Part shown: in pieces, positions 40,386 through 43,615 of the stretch | Layout of the letters: each line of letters begins with the position of its first letter | Numbering within the stretch: the first letter of the stretch is position 1 | NCBI GenBank assembly: GCA_002315505.1 | Contig: DCGX01000015.1 | Coordinates: forward strand, 1 to 43,615 | Direction of reading: 5' to 3' | Origin: Ruminococcaceae bacterium UBA1767 | GTDB lineage: Bacteria; Bacillota; Clostridia; Oscillospirales; Acutalibacteraceae | Length of the DNA stretch: 43,615 nucleotides | Notes under the pieces: model-generated | What the model was told of the DNA's origin: nothing | What the model saw: the letters and a program-made list of their open reading frames with translations, nothing else | The model's database searches: none | Translations under genes and position numbers: made by a program

Positions 40386-43300
40386 ATGGCAAGAAAAAAG
40401 TTAACCATGGATGGTAATACTGCTGCTGCTCACGTATCATATGCGTTCACAGAAGTTGCAGGTATCTATCCTATCACTCCGTCCAGCCCGATGGCAGACT
40501 ATGTTGACCAGTGGTCAGCACAGGGCCGTAAGAACATCTTCGGCACAACAGTTAAGGTTGCAGAAATGCAGTCTGAAGCAGGTGCTTCGGGTACTGTTCA
40601 CGGTTCACTCGCTGCAGGTGCTATGACAACAACATACACCGCATCACAGGGACTTCTTCTTATGATCCCTAACATGTACAAAATCGCAGGTGAGCTTCTC
40701 CCCTGTGTATTCCACGTTTCTGCTCGTTGCGTAGCATCACACGCTCTTAATATCTTCGGTGATCATTCAGACGTTTATGCTTGCCGTCAGACAGGCTTTG
40801 CTATGCTTGCTGAAACAAATCCGCAGGAAGTTATGGACCTCGGCGCAGTTGCTCATCTTGCAGCTATCGAAGGCAGAGTTCCGTTCATCAACTTCTTCGA
40901 CGGTTTCCGTACATCACATGAAATTCAGAAGATTGAAACATGGGATTACGAGGATCTTAAAGAAATGTGCGATATGGATGCAGTTGCTGCATTCAGAAAG
41001 AGAGCACTTAACCCGAATCATCCTGTAATGCGTGGTTCACACGAAAACGACGATATCTTCTTCCAGCATCGTGAGGCTTGTAACAAGTACTATGAGGCTG
41101 TTCCTGCTATCGTTGAGAAGTACATGGATAAGGTTAACGCAAAGCTCGGCACAGACTACCAGCTCTTCAACTACTACGGTGCAGCAGATGCTGAGAACGT
41201 AATCGTTGCTATGGGTTCAATCTGTGACGTTGCTGAGGAAGTTATCGACTATCTTACCGCTAAGGGTGAGAAGGTTGGTCTTCTCAAGGTTCGTCTTTAC
41301 AGACCTTTCGCAGTTGACAAGTTTGTTGCTGCTATTCCTGCTACCTGCAAGAAGCTCGCTGTTCTCGACAGAACAAAGGAGCCCGGTTCAATCGGTGAGC
41401 CTCTCTTCCTTGATGTTGTTGCAGCTCTTAATGCTACAGGCAAGAATGATATTAAGGTAATCGGCGGTCGTTACGGCCTCGGTTCTAAGGATACTCCTCC
41501 GTCAAGCATCTTCGCAGTATACGATGAGCTTGCTAAGGACGCTCCTAAGGCACACTTCACACTCGGCATCAACGATGACGTTACATACCTTTCACTCGAA
41601 GAGAAGCCGGCTCCTAACACAGCAGCTGAAGGCACAATCGAGTGCAAGTTCTGGGGTCTCGGCGGTGACGGTACTGTTGGTGCTAACAAAGACTCTATCA
41701 AAATCATCGGTGACCATACAGACAAGTTTGCTCAGGCATACTTCCAGTATGACTCAAAGAAGACCGGTGGTATCACAATTTCTCACCTTCGTTTCGGCGA
41801 TAAGCCAATCAAGAGCCCATACTATGTAAACAAGGCTGACTTCGTTGCTTGTCACAACCCGTCATACATTGAAAAAGGCTACAAGATGGTTAACGACGTT
41901 AAGCCGGGCGGTGTATTCCTCATCAACTGTCAGTGGGACGCTGAGGAGCTTGGTGAGAAGATGAACGCTGAAACAAAGCAGTATATTGCTAAGAACAACG
42001 TTCAGCTTTACACAGTTAATGCTATTGACCTCGCTGCTAAGATTGGTCTTGGTAAGCGTACAAATACAGTTCTTCAGTCTGCTTTCTTCTCACTTGCTAA
42101 GGTTCTTCCTGCTGAGGAAGCAATCGGCTACATGAAGGAAAAGGCACAGAAGTTCATGAAGAAGGGTATCGAAATCGTTCAGATGAACGAGGCTGCTATC
42201 GATGCAGGTGCTACAGCATACGTTAAGATTGACGTTCCTGCAGACTGGGCAAACGCAGTTGACACTCCTGTTGAGGTTAAGACAGAGGGGCCTGCAAAGC
42301 TCGTTAAGCAGGTTGAGAGCATCATGAAGCCTGTTGGCCATATGGATGGTTACGAGCTTTCAGTTGGCGACTTTGCAGAGCACGTTGACGGTACATTCGA
42401 GCAGGGCGCATCAGCTTATGAGAAGCGTGGCGTTGCTGTTATGGTTCCTGAGTGGAACGCAGCTACTTGTGCAAAATGTAACAAGTGTGCTTATGTATGT
42501 CCTCACGCAACAATCAGACCTTTCGCTCTTGATGATGCTGAGAAGGCTGCTGCTCCTGCAGTTACAAAGTTTGCTGAGAAGCCAATCGTTAAGACAAACT
42601 ACACTTACACTCTTGCTGTTTCACCTATGGATTGTATGGGTTGCGGCGTTTGCGTTGGCGTTTGTCCTACAAATTCACTTACAATGGTATCTCGTGAGAG
42701 CCAGGATGCACAGCAGGAAGCATTTGATTACTGCGTAGCTAATGTATCTGAGAAGAAAGACCTCACAGAGAAAATCAATGTTATCTCAAGCCAGTACAAG
42801 AAGCCGCTCCTTGAGTTCTCAGGCTCTTGCGCAGGTTGTGCAGAAACATCATACGCTCGTCTTATCACTCAGCTCTTCGGTGACAGAATGTACATCTCTA
42901 ACGCAACAGGTTGTTCTTCAATCTGGGGTGGTCCTGCAGGTACATCACCGTACACAACTGACAAGAACGGCCACGGTCCTGCATGGGCAAACTCACTCTT
43001 CGAGGATAACGCTGAGCATGGTTATGGTATGTATCTCGGTCAGAAGGCTATCAGAGCTAACCTTATCGAAATGATTGAAGGTCTTGCAGCTAAGGAAGAT
43101 GCAAAGCCTGAGGTTAAGGCTGCTGCTGAAGCATATCTTGCAACAGTTAACGATGGTGCTAAGAACGGTGCAGCTACTGATGCTCTTGTTGCAGAGCTCG
43201 AGAAGTGCGGCTGTGACACAGCAAATGCAATCCTTGCACAGAAAGAATATCTTTCAAAGAAATCAGTTTGGATCTTCGGCGGTGACGGATGGGCATACGA

Positions 43301-43615
43301 TATCGGCTTCGGCGGTCTCGACCACGTTCTTGCATCAGGCGAGGATGTAAACATCATGGTATTCGATACTGAGGTTTACTCAAACACAGGCGGACAGGCT
43401 TCAAAGGCTTCACAGATTGGTCAGGTTGCACAGTTTGCTGCTGCAGGTAAGGCAATCGCTAAGAAGAGCCTTGCAGAAATCGCAATGTCTTATGGTTACA
43501 TCTACGTAGCACAGATTGCTATGGGTGCTGACCAGAATCAGACACTTAAAGCTCTTCAGGAAGCTGAAGCATACCCAGGTCCATCACTTGTTATCGGTTA
43601 TGCTCCTTGTGAGAT
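40386..43615 (+). CDS. nifJ: pyruvate:ferredoxin (flavodoxin) oxidoreductase, partial at 3' end
   Basis: PFOR turns pyruvate and CoA into acetyl-CoA, CO2 and reduced ferredoxin, the central step of clostridial fermentation. About 1076 of roughly 1170 residues are visible. Order: domain I (YPITPSSPMADYVDQW, VAEMQSEAGASGTVHG), domain II, the gamma domain (GDGTVGANKDSIKIIGDH), two 4Fe-4S motifs (CAKCNKCAYVCP and CMGCGVCVGVCP), the proximal-cluster CAGC segment (GSCAGCAETSYARL), and the TPP site (GGDGWAYDIGFGGLDH, DTEVYSNTGGQASKAS). The ATG follows GAGGAGG. The frequent GCT/GTT/CTT codons suggest high expression. The end is cut by the window only. Confidence 0.97.
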   Translation, partial: MARKKLTMDGNTAAAHVSYAFTEVAGIYPITPSSPMADYVDQWSAQGRKNIFGTTVKVAEMQSEAGASGTVHGSLAAGAMTTTYTASQGLLLMIPNMYKIAGELLPCVFHVSARCVASHALNIFGDHSDVYACRQTGFAMLAETNPQEVMDLGAVAHLAAIEGRVPFINFFDGFRTSHEIQKIETWDYEDLKEMCDMDAVAAFRKRALNPNHPVMRGSHENDDIFFQHREACNKYYEAVPAIVEKYMDKVNAKLGTDYQLFNYYGAADAENVIVAMGSICDVAEEVIDYLTAKGEKVGLLKVRLYRPFAVDKFVAAIPATCKKLAVLDRTKEPGSIGEPLFLDVVAALNATGKNDIKVIGGRYGLGSKDTPPSSIFAVYDELAKDAPKAHFTLGINDDVTYLSLEEKPAPNTAAEGTIECKFWGLGGDGTVGANKDSIKIIGDHTDKFAQAYFQYDSKKTGGITISHLRFGDKPIKSPYYVNKADFVACHNPSYIEKGYKMVNDVKPGGVFLINCQWDAEELGEKMNAETKQYIAKNNVQLYTVNAIDLAAKIGLGKRTNTVLQSAFFSLAKVLPAEEAIGYMKEKAQKFMKKGIEIVQMNEAAIDAGATAYVKIDVPADWANAVDTPVEVKTEGPAKLVKQVESIMKPVGHMDGYELSVGDFAEHVDGTFEQGASAYEKRGVAVMVPEWNAATCAKCNKCAYVCPHATIRPFALDDAEKAAAPAVTKFAEKPIVKTNYTYTLAVSPMDCMGCGVCVGVCPTNSLTMVSRESQDAQQEAFDYCVANVSEKKDLTEKINVISSQYKKPLLEFSGSCAGCAETSYARLITQLFGDRMYISNATGCSSIWGGPAGTSPYTTDKNGHGPAWANSLFEDNAEHGYGMYLGQKAIRANLIEMIEGLAAKEDAKPEVKAAAEAYLATVNDGAKNGAATDALVAELEKCGCDTANAILAQKEYLSKKSVWIFGGDGWAYDIGFGGLDHVLASGEDVNIMVFDTEVYSNTGGQASKASQIGQVAQFAAAGKAIAKKSLAEIAMSYGYIYVAQIAMGADQNQTLKALQEAEAYPGPSLVIGYAPCE

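Noticed and set aside
40411..43350. Several alternative frames, both strands, within the PFOR gene
   Set aside because: The main frame matches PFOR motifs from start to window edge without interruption; the others are codon-bias shadows.
1..43615. CRISPR array, tRNA or rRNA genes
   Set aside because: No regularly spaced repeats, cloverleaf-like segments or rRNA signatures were noticed on either strand; a search tool was not available.

Overview
The window looks like a chromosomal segment of a low-to-moderate GC, spore-forming anaerobe of the Clostridia, most like the gut Oscillospiraceae/Ruminococcaceae. The evidence is a Gram-positive PolC, the sporulation regulator SpoVT, a T-box riboswitch, pyruvate:ferredoxin oxidoreductase, a secreted GH10 xylanase and strong Shine-Dalgarno sites with near-consensus sigma-A promoters. 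I searched no database; every name comes from recognised motifs, length and gene order.

Layout. (1) 1-3020, minus strand: start of the S10 ribosomal operon (rpsJ-rplC-rplD-rplW-rplB, rplB cut by the edge) behind a roughly 300-base hairpin-rich leader with a strong promoter. (2) 3.1-9 kb: singletons and small units, namely a surface-polysaccharide-type protein, spoVT on the plus strand, a small membrane protein, a two-subunit aconitase X, a KilA-N protein whose gene contains a perfect 32-bp palindrome, and a DUF2238/YjdF-like membrane protein. (3) 9-20.5 kb, minus strand: a long housekeeping operon pyrH-frr-uppS-cdsA-ispC-[DUF559 gene + hairpin repeat]-rseP-acetyltransferase-ispG-polC-hisI-like. 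The DUF559/repeat unit looks inserted between ispC and rseP. PolC lacks the proofreading exonuclease normally embedded in its PHP domain. (4) 20.6-24 kb, plus strand: a tightly packed unit with a GH89-like protein whose catalytic glutamates appear to be aspartates, an ECF transporter S component, a DUF1893 protein and a MIF-like tautomerase. (5) 24-26.4 kb: a cysteine T-box controlling cysE-cysS. (6) 26.4-31.3 kb: a secreted acidic protein, GH10 xylanase and GT2 glycosyltransferase operon (minus), then a PPC/DUF296 protein and a secreted lipase (plus). (7) 31.36-37.85 kb, minus strand: a compact phage head cassette of eight genes (small and large terminase, portal, prohead protease, HK97 capsid, two connector candidates, and a tail-terminator-like/fibre-tip fusion). 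There is no integrase, tape measure, tail tube, lysis or replication gene. (8) 37.99-43.6 kb: a secreted cysteine-peptidase-like protein, a DapA/NanA-superfamily aldolase, and the start of pyruvate:ferredoxin oxidoreductase.

The most unusual items are the exonuclease-less PolC, the tail-less but fully open phage head cassette sitting behind a strong terminator, the catalytically altered GH89-like/ECF unit, the DUF559-plus-hairpin insertion at the 5' end of rseP, and the long palindrome in the KilA-N gene. No rRNA, tRNA or CRISPR array was seen.
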